Notes under the pieces: generated by a model
Told to the model about the DNA's origin: nothing
Databases searched by the model: none
The model's input: only the letters and a program-made list of their open reading frames with translations
Program-made: the position numbers and the translations under genes
Assembly (NCBI GenBank): GCA_964515755.1
Contig: CAZEVK010000004.1
Span: 4,904 to 68,903 of the forward strand
Direction: 5' to 3'
DNA: 64,000 nt
Origin: JAGVLN01 sp964515755
GTDB lineage: Bacteria; Pseudomonadota; Alphaproteobacteria; Rickettsiales; JABSSG01
In this document: positions 33,583-43,795 of the stretch, piece after piece
Numbering within the stretch: position 1 is the first letter of the stretch
Layout of the letters: each line of letters begins with the position of its first letter

Positions 33583-34595
33583 TTTTTCTCTTCTACAGAT
33601 AATGGGTGCGCTTCCATACCTTCGTGTAATTTCATTTGACCAGAAATAACTATTTGATCAGCTTTAGAAATACCTGTTTTAACCTCGACCATATCGCCAA
33701 AATCAACACCTTTAACTATTGGCACTGAACATATTTTTCCATCTTGTATCTTAAATAATATTAGCCCTTTTTCAGTAGAGACTACAGACTGTTGGGGAAC
33801 AATCAGTGCTTGATGTAAATCAGTAATAACATCGATAGAAGTAAATATTCCTGGAATAAATTTATTTCCGGTATTAGTTACTGAAGCTCTAACACTAAAG
33901 CTTTCATTTTCAGGATTAATAACCTCACTTACAGCAATAATTTGACCATTAGTATTAGCGCCGTGATCAATTTCATATTCAACTTTATCACCAACTTTTA
34001 TCATACGATGAAATTTGCGCGGCAAATTAAACTCTACCTCTAATGGATTAAATCTTTCTAGACGAAAAATTTTATCTCCTGCATTAACCATCTCATATTC
34101 TTGCTTTAATTTAAAACCAATAGTTCCATCAAAAGGCGCTATCACTTTTGTTTTTTCTAACTCATCACGCTTTTTAATGAGCTCCGACTTTGCTAAAGCT
34201 AACTCAGCAATTGCCTGATCTAAATTTGCTTGAGATGCCGCACTTACTTTAAGTAATTTATTTGCTCTGTCAGATTTCAATTGAGCTAAATTCAAATTTG
34301 CTACTGCTATTGAAAGATTTGCTTGAGCGATTTGATCATCAATTTGAGCTAACACATCACCTGCTCTAACTGCTCCGCCATTATTAAAATATATATGTAT
34401 AATTTTTCCAGTTGATTCAGCTAACAAATAAACAGATTCTGGTGAGTTAATAATACCTGCGGAATGCACTTTTTCATAAATTTCTTGTGATCTAGGTGTA
34501 ACAACTTCAACTCCAGCAGAAACTTGGCCAAATGCAAAGGAAATGCTATGATAAAATATTAAAATTATGAAAGAGAAGCATATTCTCCAAAACAT
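33579..34595 (-). CDS. RND efflux periplasmic adaptor (membrane fusion protein)
   Basis: A 338-residue periplasmic adaptor that links the RND pump to an outer-membrane channel. An N-terminal signal peptide (about 1-22) is followed by a lipoyl-like half (ESTGKIIHIYFNNGGAVRAGDVLAQID), an Ala/Leu-rich coiled-coil hairpin (about 90-150), the second lipoyl half (KVIAPFDGTIGFK) and a beta-barrel domain. It is the first gene of a two-gene operon with the transporter. It lacks an obvious lipobox cysteine, so it is probably not lipidated. Confidence 0.93.
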   Translation of the reverse strand: MFWRICFSFIILIFYHSISFAFGQVSAGVEVVTPRSQEIYEKVHSAGIINSPESVYLLAESTGKIIHIYFNNGGAVRAGDVLAQIDDQIAQANLSIAVANLNLAQLKSDRANKLLKVSAASQANLDQAIAELALAKSELIKKRDELEKTKVIAPFDGTIGFKLKQEYEMVNAGDKIFRLERFNPLEVEFNLPRKFHRMIKVGDKVEYEIDHGANTNGQIIAVSEVINPENESFSVRASVTNTGNKFIPGIFTSIDVITDLHQALIVPQQSVVSTEKGLILFKIQDGKICSVPIVKGVDFGDMVEVKTGISKADQIVISGQMKLHEGMEAHPLSVEEKK

Positions 34596-34689
34596 ACTTA
34601 TACCGCCAATATGATTTAATTATTAGTATAGCATAAAAAGAGTGATTAAAAACCACATTTATTATACGCAAAAAATTCTTTTTATAATT

Positions 34690-36204
34690 TTAAGAAGACT
34701 TTGACAAAAATTTTGTATATTCTTTATACAATAATTTCACATCGACAATCCATATTAATGAGATGATAATAAATATTATCATAAGATAAGGTGATATACT
34801 AACAAAAGTTGCAGCAGGAAAAATAAGAAATATAGCTGACTGAATTAATGCACCACCAGATTTAGCAACACGCGCACCAACGATATCTACAGCAGCCTTA
34901 CCTTTTGTTTTTAGCTCATTGTCAATAGGAATATATGACATCTCTTTAGTTGGATCAAAGAAAGAGTATTTGGTAGCTTTGCTCAAAACGTTTTGAGCAA
35001 AACCAAAAAGCACTGCTAGTGCCAATGGATTTAATACAGTTAAAGACAGTAAGCTTTCCCTCGATTCGCTATAGAACACTATAAAAGCAAAAAACCCAAC
35101 ACCGGTAATACATAAAACTACTGGCGTAATAATGGCACCAACGAACCAGTTAAACCTTGGTAATATGTTAGCACCAACAATCATTGCAATCATTGAGGCA
35201 ACACCCGTGTATTGAGCAAGTGTACCCATAAAACAAGCATAATTATTGGTATCTGGATAAAGTTCTCTAACCTTTGCTTTCCATGGTCCTTCAACTAGAT
35301 TAATAGTAATACCATATGATAAAAGCAATATAGCTATATATCCCAAATATTTTGAAGAGAATATTATTTTAAAACTTTCAATTAGAGATAATTTATGTTT
35401 GGAAGTTTTAGCATCAGTATCTACAAAATAGCGAGGATCTGTTAAAACATATTTCTGAATATAGTAGTAAATACCAATAATTAACACTACAGACCCACTC
35501 ATTAGGCTTAGTAAAGACTGCATTCCAGCAAAAGAATTAAAAACATCAGTGCTAGCAGCCTTAACTTTATTTTCAGACGAAAATAAATATTTCAATAAAC
35601 TACCAGCAATTACTAATCCTATATTTCCAATAAAACCAAACATTGGATAAAATCTTTTTGCTTCTGTAGTCTTAGTAATATGGTTAGCAAACTGCCAAAA
35701 TAACAACGATAACATTGCAGACCCCCAAAGCTCCGCAAGAACATAAAAAACTGCAAAAGACCATTTGCTATATATTAAAAAAAACCATTTAAAATGCACA
35801 AGATTTAATTGAAATACTTTAAAATCAAGTCTTTGATTAATTAATTGATTAATAGTTTCTGAACCAGGATGTATAGAAGTTGCATTTGGATATAATAAAA
35901 AAGCAAAAAGCAAAAACCATATTAAAAAGAATAATGCAAAATAAACAAATATTTTTTGCTGAGAAATTACATTAGTAAGCTTTGAATAAATAAGCATCAA
36001 AGCAATTGCTGCTGGTACTACACAATATAATTTGATAAAACTAATAACTTCAGCTCCAATATTAGGAACTACTAAAGCGTCTTTTAAAGAGCGTAAACAA
36101 TTGTAATTAAATAAAATACAAATCATCATAATAGCCATAGGTAGAAATTTCTTTAATTCGTGTCTTTCTATAGGCCACAATATTCTTAACAACTGATTAA
36201 ACAT
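34690..36204 (-). CDS. tlc: ATP/ADP translocase (Tlc family nucleotide transporter)
   Basis: A 12-helix inner-membrane exchanger that imports host ATP in return for ADP. It is 504 residues, within the usual size. The N-terminal stretch WPIERHELKKFLPMAIMM and the following NCLRSLKDALVVPNIGAEVI are diagnostic of bacterial Tlc proteins from Rickettsiales and Chlamydiae. This gene marks the organism as an intracellular energy parasite or close symbiont. Rickettsiales usually carry several tlc paralogues, some for other nucleotides, so the exact substrate here is not certain. The gene is monocistronic on the minus strand. Confidence 0.95.
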   Translation of the reverse strand: MFNQLLRILWPIERHELKKFLPMAIMMICILFNYNCLRSLKDALVVPNIGAEVISFIKLYCVVPAAIALMLIYSKLTNVISQQKIFVYFALFFLIWFLLFAFLLYPNATSIHPGSETINQLINQRLDFKVFQLNLVHFKWFFLIYSKWSFAVFYVLAELWGSAMLSLLFWQFANHITKTTEAKRFYPMFGFIGNIGLVIAGSLLKYLFSSENKVKAASTDVFNSFAGMQSLLSLMSGSVVLIIGIYYYIQKYVLTDPRYFVDTDAKTSKHKLSLIESFKIIFSSKYLGYIAILLLSYGITINLVEGPWKAKVRELYPDTNNYACFMGTLAQYTGVASMIAMIVGANILPRFNWFVGAIITPVVLCITGVGFFAFIVFYSESRESLLSLTVLNPLALAVLFGFAQNVLSKATKYSFFDPTKEMSYIPIDNELKTKGKAAVDIVGARVAKSGGALIQSAIFLIFPAATFVSISPYLMIIFIIISLIWIVDVKLLYKEYTKFLSKSS

Positions 36205-36654
36205 AATTTTAATTTACTTTAAACTCATAGCTATAAACTATGTAAATTGGTAATACAAACATGAGTAAGGTTCGAATTATATAATAAAACCAAGTTATTA
36301 ATATACATTAAAATAATACAATGGTAAAGCAGTAAGAAAATTAAGTAAGCTAGTCTAAAAACCTAAATTTTACATAATATTCAATATTAAAACTTGAGCT
36401 AAACACTAACATAACGAGTAATTATATATTACTCATATTTTTCTTCTTTGAGTTGTAAAAATTATTATATTACAACTTTAATTATAACAACACTTGTATT
36501 TACTATCAAAAGAAATTTTAATGATATATAAAAATATAACGTAACCTTATTAGACGTGACTAGCTTAAAAGTAAGGCTATTCTAAAATTAGCATTGCAAA
36601 ACCCATAACTTTAATGTAACTACTTAGGTTAGTTTTACTCTAATAAATATCATT
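36205..36654. other. Intergenic region with two hairpins, between tlc and lysC
   Basis: A 450-base AT-rich divergent region holding the promoters of tlc and lysC. It contains two clear inverted repeats: GAGTAAT (36416-36422) with ATTACTC (36428-36434), and AGTTGTAA (36451-36458) with TTACAACT (36470-36477). Short T-rich stretches follow each. No gene remnant was recognised. Confidence 0.55.
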
Positions 36655-37878
36655 ATGGCAATTATTGTAAAAAAGTTTGGTGGCACTTCTGTTGCGGATC
36701 TTGAGCGCATTAGAAATGTTGCAAAATTAGTGATGAAAGAAAAAGCTAAAGGCCATCAAATTGTTGTGGTAGTTTCAGCAATGGCAACTGTTACTAATAA
36801 CTTGGCTGAATTGGCAAAAAATGCATCATCTCTAGATGATAATGAAAAACTTGCCGAATATGACTCTATTCTTTCAACAGGAGAGCAAATATCATCAGCA
36901 TTACTAGCATTAATTTTACAATCTTATCAAATTAAAGCTCGCTCTTGGCTAGGATGGCAAATTCCTACCATCACTAATAATACTTACTCAAAAGCTAAGA
37001 TAAAAGAAATCAATACTAATAAAATAAAAGAAGCTCTTAATTCAGATATTATTCCTGTAATTGCTGGCTTTCAAGCAGTTACTAATGATGAACGTATTAC
37101 AACAATTGGTCGTGGCGGGTCAGATACAACAGCAGTTGCAATAGCAGCAGCTTTGAAAGCAGAAAGATGTGACATTTATACCGATGTTGATGGAATATTC
37201 ACAGCCGATCCTCGTATAGTTAGCACTGCTTCAAAGTTAGATAAAATTTCATACGAAGAAATGCTAGAGCTGGCATCATTAGGCGCAAAAGTGTTACATA
37301 CTAGATCAGTTGTAATGGCAATGAAACACCAAGTTCTAGTTAGGGTACTATCAAGTTTTAATGAAGATTCTGGAACAATTCTTACAAATGAGGATAAACA
37401 AATGGAACAAAGATTAGTTACTGCAATTACTTGTACTAGTGACGAAGCAAGAATTACAATATCTGGATTACCTAAAACCATCGGTGTAACTGCTATTTTT
37501 TCATTGCTAGCCGAACATGGAATTAATATTGACATGATCGTGCAAAGCAGTAGTAATAAAGGCAGAAATATTGATATTACATTTACTTCCGGTAAAGCTG
37601 ATTTTCCTAAATTAGTTTCTATTTTAGAACAAAATAAAACCAAACTTAAGTATCTTGATCTCGACGCTGACTCCAATGTATCTAAAGTATCAGCTATAGG
37701 AGTTGGTATGTTATCTAGCGCAGGGGTTGCACAGGAAATGTTTAAAGCTTTAGCAGATAAATCTATAGAAATTATTGTAATTTCTACATCTGAAATTAAA
37801 ATTAGTGTTTTAATAGCTGAAGAATACATGGAGCTCGCAGTAAGAACACTGCATAGTACATTTAAATTAGATAGTTAA
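36655..37878 (+). CDS. lysC: Aspartate kinase
   Basis: Phosphorylates aspartate at the head of the diaminopimelate/lysine/threonine pathway. It is 407 residues, a single-function kinase with an N-terminal kinase domain (VKKFGGTSVADLERI at 5-19, TIGRGGSDTTAVAIAAAL) and two C-terminal ACT domains that normally bind lysine or threonine for feedback. The DapA at 1259 is two steps further down the same pathway. It ends one base before the NMO-like gene, so the pair is probably co-transcribed. Confidence 0.97.
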   Translation: MAIIVKKFGGTSVADLERIRNVAKLVMKEKAKGHQIVVVVSAMATVTNNLAELAKNASSLDDNEKLAEYDSILSTGEQISSALLALILQSYQIKARSWLGWQIPTITNNTYSKAKIKEINTNKIKEALNSDIIPVIAGFQAVTNDERITTIGRGGSDTTAVAIAAALKAERCDIYTDVDGIFTADPRIVSTASKLDKISYEEMLELASLGAKVLHTRSVVMAMKHQVLVRVLSSFNEDSGTILTNEDKQMEQRLVTAITCTSDEARITISGLPKTIGVTAIFSLLAEHGINIDMIVQSSSNKGRNIDITFTSGKADFPKLVSILEQNKTKLKYLDLDADSNVSKVSAIGVGMLSSAGVAQEMFKALADKSIEIIVISTSEIKISVLIAEEYMELAVRTLHSTFKLDS

Positions 37879-37879
37879 A

Positions 37880-38881
37880 ATGAGTAAGAAAAATTCAACA
37901 CAACTTTGGAAGATAGGCGCAGAATTTCTGCACGCTGAACATTCTATTATGTGTGGTGCTATGTCTTGGGTTTCTGAGCATAACTTAGTTTCAGCAATTT
38001 CTAACGCCGGTGGCTTTGGTGTTATTGCTTGTGGTTCAATGAGCCCAGAGCTGTTAGATAAAGAAATAAAATTAACACGAACAAAAACATTCAAAAGTTT
38101 TGGTGTAAACTTAATTACAATGCATCCCCAAATAGAAGAATTAATACAAGTTTGTATTGATAATAAAGTATCCCATGTTGTTTTAGCAGGGGGATTACCT
38201 AAATCTCATAGTATTACTAAATTGAAAAACCATAATATAAAAGTTTTATGTTTTGCTCCGGCCTTATCTTTAGCAAAAAGACTAATTAAAATGGGCGCAG
38301 ATGCTTTAATTATTGAAGGTATGGAAGCAGGTGGTCATATAGGACCAGTTTCAACATCTGTACTTGCACAAGAAATTTTACCAAATATAACTGAGATACC
38401 AATATTTGTTGCTGGAGGAATTGGCTGCGGAGAAATGATAGCTAGTTATTTACGAATGGGTGCTTCAGGATGCCAACTAGGTACAAGATTTGTATGTTCT
38501 TATGAATCAATAGCTCATCCTAATTTTAAAAAAGCATTTATTAATGCAGCTTCTAGAGATGCAATTTCTTCTATACAAATTGACCCAGAGTTCCATGTTA
38601 TCCCGGTAAGAGCTCTAGCAAATAAAGCCTCTGATGAATTCATAAAAGCGCAGTTGAACACTATTAATGATTATAGAAATAATCTCATTTCCAAAGAAGA
38701 AGCTCAGCTTAAAATAGAAAAATTCTGGGCAGGTGCATTAAAAAAAGCAGTTATTGACGGCGATATTGAATATGGCTCTGTAATGGCAGGACAAAGTGTT
38801 GGTATGGTAAAATCTGAACAATCCGTACAAGAAATAATTAATGAGTTAGTGTCGCACACTAATCATTCTTTAAGTATATAA
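37880..38881 (+). CDS. Nitronate monooxygenase / FabK-like flavoprotein
   Basis: A 333-residue TIM-barrel flavoenzyme of the NMO (2-nitropropane dioxygenase) family. Typical features are AISNAGGFGVIACGSMSPE, EGMEAGGHIGP with the family's conserved His, VAGGIGCGE and the phosphate-binding GASGCQLGTRFV. Members oxidise nitronates or act as enoyl-ACP reductases (FabK). The sequence alone does not decide; in Rickettsiales similar proteins have no proven role. It directly follows lysC and is followed by the M23 gene eight bases on. Confidence 0.88.
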   Translation: MSKKNSTQLWKIGAEFLHAEHSIMCGAMSWVSEHNLVSAISNAGGFGVIACGSMSPELLDKEIKLTRTKTFKSFGVNLITMHPQIEELIQVCIDNKVSHVVLAGGLPKSHSITKLKNHNIKVLCFAPALSLAKRLIKMGADALIIEGMEAGGHIGPVSTSVLAQEILPNITEIPIFVAGGIGCGEMIASYLRMGASGCQLGTRFVCSYESIAHPNFKKAFINAASRDAISSIQIDPEFHVIPVRALANKASDEFIKAQLNTINDYRNNLISKEEAQLKIEKFWAGALKKAVIDGDIEYGSVMAGQSVGMVKSEQSVQEIINELVSHTNHSLSI

Positions 38882-38889
38882 TCAACAAA

Positions 38890-39855
38890 ATGCAGTTGTT
38901 AAAAATAATACTATTGTTATCATCACTAGTTCTTTATTCATGTGCAGGTAAAGAAACAACATCATTTATAAATAAATATGATCGCAAGGTGCCTATTGAA
39001 AAATTAGAAAGTCAAATTAATACCTCAACTCACTCTAAATATGGCCATATAATATTATTATTTGATTTATTAAACCTAAATTATAAAAATAACCTCTACA
39101 CGTACAGAGAGAGTGTACAAGCTAGTAACCTTTATTTATACCTAATTTCATCAGATATTAGTAAAGAAAAATTTCTGCATTTAATTAGTATATTTCAGCA
39201 AAATGTGATACATAAAACAATAAATCAGCAAAAATTTTCTAAAACTCTAAACGCCAATGCTACACGCAAAATTAAAGAGTTAACAATTTTCATTTCAGAA
39301 CTTGATCACCGCCTAAAAATTCATAAGCTAAAAAGTCATCATCAATTGGGAATAGCTGTAAATAAAATGTCTCAATATCTAAAAAAATACAGCAAAAAAC
39401 TTGATTCTATGAGTCTAAAAGATAAATTAGAGATTTTGCGAAAAATTAATAATGCTGTAGAAAGACTACCCTTAACAAATCCTTTATCGCAATACAAAGT
39501 CACAGATAGATATCGAATGAGAGCTGGATCTTTTTTAAAAAAGAAAAAAATGCATAGTGGAATTGACTTAGTTGCAAGCAAATCCTCGGATGTATTTACT
39601 AGTGCCGCTGGAATAGTAAAATATGCTGGAGGAATGAATGGTTATGGCAATATTGTTATTATTGAGCATGGAAAAAATATAAGCACTTGCTACGCGCATT
39701 TACAAAAAATTGCTGTGCGTAAAGGAAATTATGTGCTTCTAGGTGAAAAAATTGGTATACAGGGTAGTACAGGTCAAAGCACAGGTGATCATTTACACTA
39801 TGAAATAAGATTAAGTAACAAACCAATTAATCCAGATATTATAAAACGTTTCTAA
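38890..39855 (+). CDS. M23 family metallopeptidase lipoprotein (LytM domain)
   Basis: A 321-residue predicted lipoprotein: a signal peptide with lipobox LYSC (C18), a helical middle region, and a C-terminal LytM endopeptidase domain. The zinc site is complete, with H222 and D226 in MHSGIDLVA and H301/H303 in GDHLHYE. Such enzymes cut peptide cross-links in peptidoglycan, or activate amidases as in NlpD. Its presence supports a peptidoglycan layer. It is the last gene of the lysC unit and overlaps the convergent dgt stop by four bases. Confidence 0.92.
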   Translation: MQLLKIILLLSSLVLYSCAGKETTSFINKYDRKVPIEKLESQINTSTHSKYGHIILLFDLLNLNYKNNLYTYRESVQASNLYLYLISSDISKEKFLHLISIFQQNVIHKTINQQKFSKTLNANATRKIKELTIFISELDHRLKIHKLKSHHQLGIAVNKMSQYLKKYSKKLDSMSLKDKLEILRKINNAVERLPLTNPLSQYKVTDRYRMRAGSFLKKKKMHSGIDLVASKSSDVFTSAAGIVKYAGGMNGYGNIVIIEHGKNISTCYAHLQKIAVRKGNYVLLGEKIGIQGSTGQSTGDHLHYEIRLSNKPINPDIIKRF

Positions 39856-41003
39856 AAATTACATAAAACTTCATGCTCTTTTATAGCGTATCTATCTGTC
39901 ATGCCAGCTATATAATCAGCGATAATTATTGGTAAATTTTTCCCACTGATTTTATTTTGCCATTTACTTGGTAAACATCCTGGGTTTTCAAGAAAAACAT
40001 CAAATAGTTCTTTAACAATCTTTCTTGCTTTAAAAGTCATTCTGTTAACAGTGTAATGCATATACATATTGTCTTTTAGATAATTCTTTAACTTTAATAC
40101 TTTTTCTTGCATTGGTTCAGAAAATTCAACCACCATCTTATGTGCATCTTGAACGTCTTTTAAAGTTTTAATCTTTATTGAATTAATATTATTTTTTGAT
40201 TGAGATATAACATCGATAACCATATTATTAATTAAGCGCCGTATAACTTCGTGTATTAATCTCTGATCCTCAATATCTTGTTGAATAGATCTGACATCAT
40301 CGATAATATCATTAATAACATTAAAATTATAAATATCTTCAATTGTAAAAAATCCTGCTTTTAGTCCATCTTCTAGATCGTGACTATTATATGCAATATC
40401 ATCAGCAATACTTGCAACTTGAGCCTCTAGTGAAGGAAAAGTTTCCAGTTTGATACCATAATTTTCAGCATGTTCTACTACTAATTTAGATGGTTTTTTA
40501 TTAACTATATACTTACCAGATAAAGGACCATTATGTTTAGCTATACCATCTAAAGTTTCAACAGTTAAATTTAAGCCATTAAACTTTATATATCTCTCTT
40601 CTAATTGCGTTAATAATTTGAGAGTGTATGCATTATGATCAAACCCTCCATGGTCAGCTAATTTTTTATTTAATGCATCCTCACCCGCATGCCCAAAAGG
40701 AGGATGACCAAGATCGTGAGCAAGACTCAAACATTCGGTAAGCTCTACAGATAAACCCAATTCAATTGCAATAACTTTAGAAATTTGAGCAACTTCCAAT
40801 GAATGTGTTAACCTAGTACGATAATGATCACCCGTATCATTAACAAAAACTTGAGTTTTATACTCTAATCTTCTAAATGCAGCTGAATGAGTAATTCTGT
40901 TTAAGTCTCGCTGAAATGCATTTCTAAATGTATCCTCTTCTTCATGAAGTCTTCCTTTAGAAAATTTTGGGTTAGAGGCATACGAAGCTAAATATCTTTC
41001 CAT
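39852..41003 (-). CDS. dgt: Deoxyguanosinetriphosphate triphosphohydrolase-like protein
   Basis: An HD-domain dNTP triphosphohydrolase, 383 residues. Metal-binding residues are seen in RLTHSLEVAQ and AHDLGHPPFGHAGEDAL, with a further Asp in IADDIAYNSHDLEDG. It is the alphaproteobacterial dGTPase-like type, which controls dNTP pools. It is divergent from the A-type Fe-S carrier gene. Confidence 0.95.
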   Translation of the reverse strand: MERYLASYASNPKFSKGRLHEEEDTFRNAFQRDLNRITHSAAFRRLEYKTQVFVNDTGDHYRTRLTHSLEVAQISKVIAIELGLSVELTECLSLAHDLGHPPFGHAGEDALNKKLADHGGFDHNAYTLKLLTQLEERYIKFNGLNLTVETLDGIAKHNGPLSGKYIVNKKPSKLVVEHAENYGIKLETFPSLEAQVASIADDIAYNSHDLEDGLKAGFFTIEDIYNFNVINDIIDDVRSIQQDIEDQRLIHEVIRRLINNMVIDVISQSKNNINSIKIKTLKDVQDAHKMVVEFSEPMQEKVLKLKNYLKDNMYMHYTVNRMTFKARKIVKELFDVFLENPGCLPSKWQNKISGKNLPIIIADYIAGMTDRYAIKEHEVLCNF

Positions 41004-41066
41004 TCCTTGCTTTTTTCAAAGTTAAAATATATAATCACGAATATCATTATATATAAATATAATATC

Positions 41067-41405
41067 ATGAACAATATAAATACTACTATCACAGTTAGTG
41101 ACAATGCAGCTAGTAAAATTAATGAACTAACAAGTAAAGAATCTTTAAATAAGAAACTAAGAATTTCAGTTAACGCTGGTGGTTGTTCTGGTTTTCAATA
41201 TCAATATGATTTTGTACAAAATAATAACTCAGATGATCTGGTACTTGAGAAAAATGGAGCAATAATATTAATTGACAGTATATCTGCCGAATTCATGAAA
41301 AACTCTACCATTGATTACATAGAAACTCTTGGATCGGCTGAATTTTTAATTAAAAACCCTAATGCAACAAGTAAATGTGGCTGTGGCAACTCTTTTTCTA
41401 CTTAA
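41067..41405 (+). CDS. erpA: A-type iron-sulfur carrier (ErpA/IscA family)
   Basis: A 112-residue A-type protein that delivers Fe-S clusters to apoproteins. Cluster ligands are C40 (GGCSGFQY) and C104/C106 in the C-terminal KCGCGNSF. I start it at the ATG at 41067; an upstream TTG at 41007 would add 20 hydrophobic residues that the family lacks. The ErpA subtype is favoured by SGFQYQYDF wording but IscA is possible. It ends eight bases inside the convergent DsbD/ScsB-like gene. Confidence 0.92.
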   Translation: MNNINTTITVSDNAASKINELTSKESLNKKLRISVNAGGCSGFQYQYDFVQNNNSDDLVLEKNGAIILIDSISAEFMKNSTIDYIETLGSAEFLIKNPNATSKCGCGNSFST

Positions 41406-43092
41406 TCTTCGCCTTATCAAATCCACCTATAACATCACTCGTTTTTAATATTGTCGGTAAAATTATTCCATGCGGGTATTTTTTACTGTATATCACATCA
41501 AATGGGATCCCTCGCCTATTATAGCTTTTTAGATAATCACTAATTTCTTTGTTATTCGAAGTATAATCAGCGCGCATTACAACAATATTGTGTTTTTTGT
41601 AATAATAGAGCATATATTCATTATCCAAAATCACAAATTTGTTATACTTACAAGTAACACACCAGTCAGCAGAAACATCAACTAAAACTACTTTATCGGA
41701 AGCTATATATTCATTTAGCTTCTTTAAATTAAACTTTTTCCACACAGACAGCACCTCTTCTTGACGCAAAATATCTTCTTTAAAAGTAAGCTTTGGAAGA
41801 AAAAATCCACAAGTTATTATTAACGTACAAAATATTAATTTTACTAATCCATATTTTAGTAGACCTTGCTTATTTTCAATAAAAAATTTAAGCAATAAAG
41901 AAAGCATGAATAAGATTACCGCCGCCTTTGTATCTAATAAATTTGATATTATAAATATTAGCCATAGTACTGTTAGATAAACTAATATTGTTAGAAATTT
42001 TTTAAGTAATAAAATCCATTTTCCTTGCTTAGGTATGTATTTTATTAAGTCTGGATTTACTACAAGAATCATGTATGGTAACGACATTCCTAAACCTAGA
42101 CACAAGAAAATAGAGTAAATCTCTACTTTTCCATAAAGCAACGAAAAACTTATGGCAGAGCCAACAAAAGGTGCAGTACATGATGTCGCTATTAATGTAG
42201 CAAATGCTCCTGATAAAAAGCTTCCAACTATCTTGCCTTCATTTGAATATTTACTCAAAATAGCATTTAACGAATTTGGTAAAACTATTGTAATTTTTTC
42301 ATCCAAACTACATGCAAAAAATATTAAGCTCAAAATCAAAAATATTACAAATTGGGGTTGTTGAAAATTCAAACCAAGACCAACATATTCGCCACTAGCT
42401 TTTAATAAATAAGCAATTGAGGCAAAAATTAAAAATAATATCACAATCCCAAAAATAGTAGCTAGAAAATGAAGTCTGATTTTTTGTCGTGTTTGATGTC
42501 TGGCATTTATTACTGATAATAATTTAATTGATAAAACCGGCAATACACAAGGCATAAGATTTAATATAACACCACCAATAAAAGCAAGAACGAGCATTTT
42601 CAATAAAGTATAATTTATATTTGAACTCAATGCTGCTGGAATATTAAAGTTTAGTATATAAGATTTCTGAGAGCAAAATTTATCACACACAGCTATTAAA
42701 ATATTTAGGTCAAATTCAGTATTAGAACTAGGATCTATAAGGCCAATTGAAATGGGTATATTTATATCACCTGTGTAATAAAAAGCATCGTTTGATGATT
42801 TTTCAGGCGTTGGCCATTTGATTTCGACTGCACTAATATTACGTTTGTTTTCTAAAGTAACCCTAGTTTGAGGCTCATCATTTGCTTTATTTTTAACAAA
42901 AATCCTAGATTTTTGTTTTAAGTGAATATTTAAGTAAGAAAGTAGATGCTTTTTCTCATTGTCGTAATTATCAATAGAATAGTTAATACTATATTGTGTT
43001 TCATCAATCTTATTTTGAATCTCACAATAGCCTTTTACTGATGAAAATAGAAGGATGATAGCAACTAGATAGCGAATATTTAACATGCTCAA
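41398..43092 (-). CDS. DsbD/ScsB-like thiol:disulfide interchange protein
   Basis: A 564-residue membrane reductant conduit. A signal peptide is followed by a periplasmic N-terminal domain (with CDKFC). A helical core follows with the paired cysteines in MPCVLPVLS and TSCTAPFVG. The C-terminal thioredoxin domain has the active site W-C478-V-T-C481. It passes electrons from cytosolic thioredoxin to periplasmic disulfide isomerases or reductases. The N-terminal domain is short and more ScsB-like than classical DsbD. Along with DsbB (642) it suggests both oxidising and reducing thiol pathways in the periplasm. Confidence 0.9.
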   Translation of the reverse strand: MSMLNIRYLVAIILLFSSVKGYCEIQNKIDETQYSINYSIDNYDNEKKHLLSYLNIHLKQKSRIFVKNKANDEPQTRVTLENKRNISAVEIKWPTPEKSSNDAFYYTGDINIPISIGLIDPSSNTEFDLNILIAVCDKFCSQKSYILNFNIPAALSSNINYTLLKMLVLAFIGGVILNLMPCVLPVLSIKLLSVINARHQTRQKIRLHFLATIFGIVILFLIFASIAYLLKASGEYVGLGLNFQQPQFVIFLILSLIFFACSLDEKITIVLPNSLNAILSKYSNEGKIVGSFLSGAFATLIATSCTAPFVGSAISFSLLYGKVEIYSIFLCLGLGMSLPYMILVVNPDLIKYIPKQGKWILLLKKFLTILVYLTVLWLIFIISNLLDTKAAVILFMLSLLLKFFIENKQGLLKYGLVKLIFCTLIITCGFFLPKLTFKEDILRQEEVLSVWKKFNLKKLNEYIASDKVVLVDVSADWCVTCKYNKFVILDNEYMLYYYKKHNIVVMRADYTSNNKEISDYLKSYNRRGIPFDVIYSKKYPHGIILPTILKTSDVIGGFDKAKIK

Positions 43093-43216
43093 ATCTAATT
43101 AGTCTTGATTTTTTAATCATATATCCTATTATTAAATAAGCAAATTTTTTAATTATCTATACTTTAAAAAATCCTTTATAATAACTATATCATTTCTAAA
43201 TAATTAAGGGATGATT

Positions 43217-43792
43217 ATGAAAAAAAATAAATCTATTCACCAAATTGTTGATTTTACAGGTAAAACTTTAGCAGCAACTCCTTTTATCGATAAAGAATCT
43301 TATTTTTATAAATCCGTAATTTATATTGTACAAAATACTAGTCAGGGTACAATTGGCATATTAGTTAATCAACCTATAATTAACAAAGAAATTAGATTTT
43401 ATATTAAAATGCATGAAAATGCTGAAGAAAAATCACTGAACCTTAATGATATTGATACTTATTTAGGAGGCCCAGTTGATATTTCCAAAGCTCTAATTTT
43501 ACATTCAAATGATCATGAAGCTGATAATAATAAAATAGAAATTAGTTCAGACGTAGAAGTTTTACAAAATATAGTTCAAGGAAAGGGACCAAAAATGAGT
43601 TTGTTAGTCTTAGGGTATTGTAGCTGGACTCCCGGACAATTAGAACAAGAAATAAAAGATAATCATTGGTTCGTATTACCTTCAAATAATCAAACTATTT
43701 TTGGAACAATTAATCGAGATAAATGGTCATCAGCCTTAGAAATTTTTAATATAACTCCGTACAATCTCTCTCTTACACCTGGTAACTGTTAA
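43217..43792 (+). CDS. YqgE/AlgH family protein
   Basis: A 191-residue UPF0301 (YqgE/AlgH) protein of unknown biochemical role. Family markers are GTIGILVNQPI, TYLGGPVDISKALILHS and LVLGYCSWTPGQLEQEI. The ATG at 43217 is chosen because AAGGG lies six bases before it; the earlier ATG at 43211 abuts that site. It lies three bases before trmD and probably shares its message. Confidence 0.92.
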   Translation: MKKNKSIHQIVDFTGKTLAATPFIDKESYFYKSVIYIVQNTSQGTIGILVNQPIINKEIRFYIKMHENAEEKSLNLNDIDTYLGGPVDISKALILHSNDHEADNNKIEISSDVEVLQNIVQGKGPKMSLLVLGYCSWTPGQLEQEIKDNHWFVLPSNNQTIFGTINRDKWSSALEIFNITPYNLSLTPGNC

Positions 43793-43795
43793 TTC

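Noticed and set aside
37176..37829. 217-codon minus-strand open frame inside lysC
   Set aside because: The opposite strand encodes an unmistakable aspartate kinase; the long antisense frame is a by-product of its codon use.
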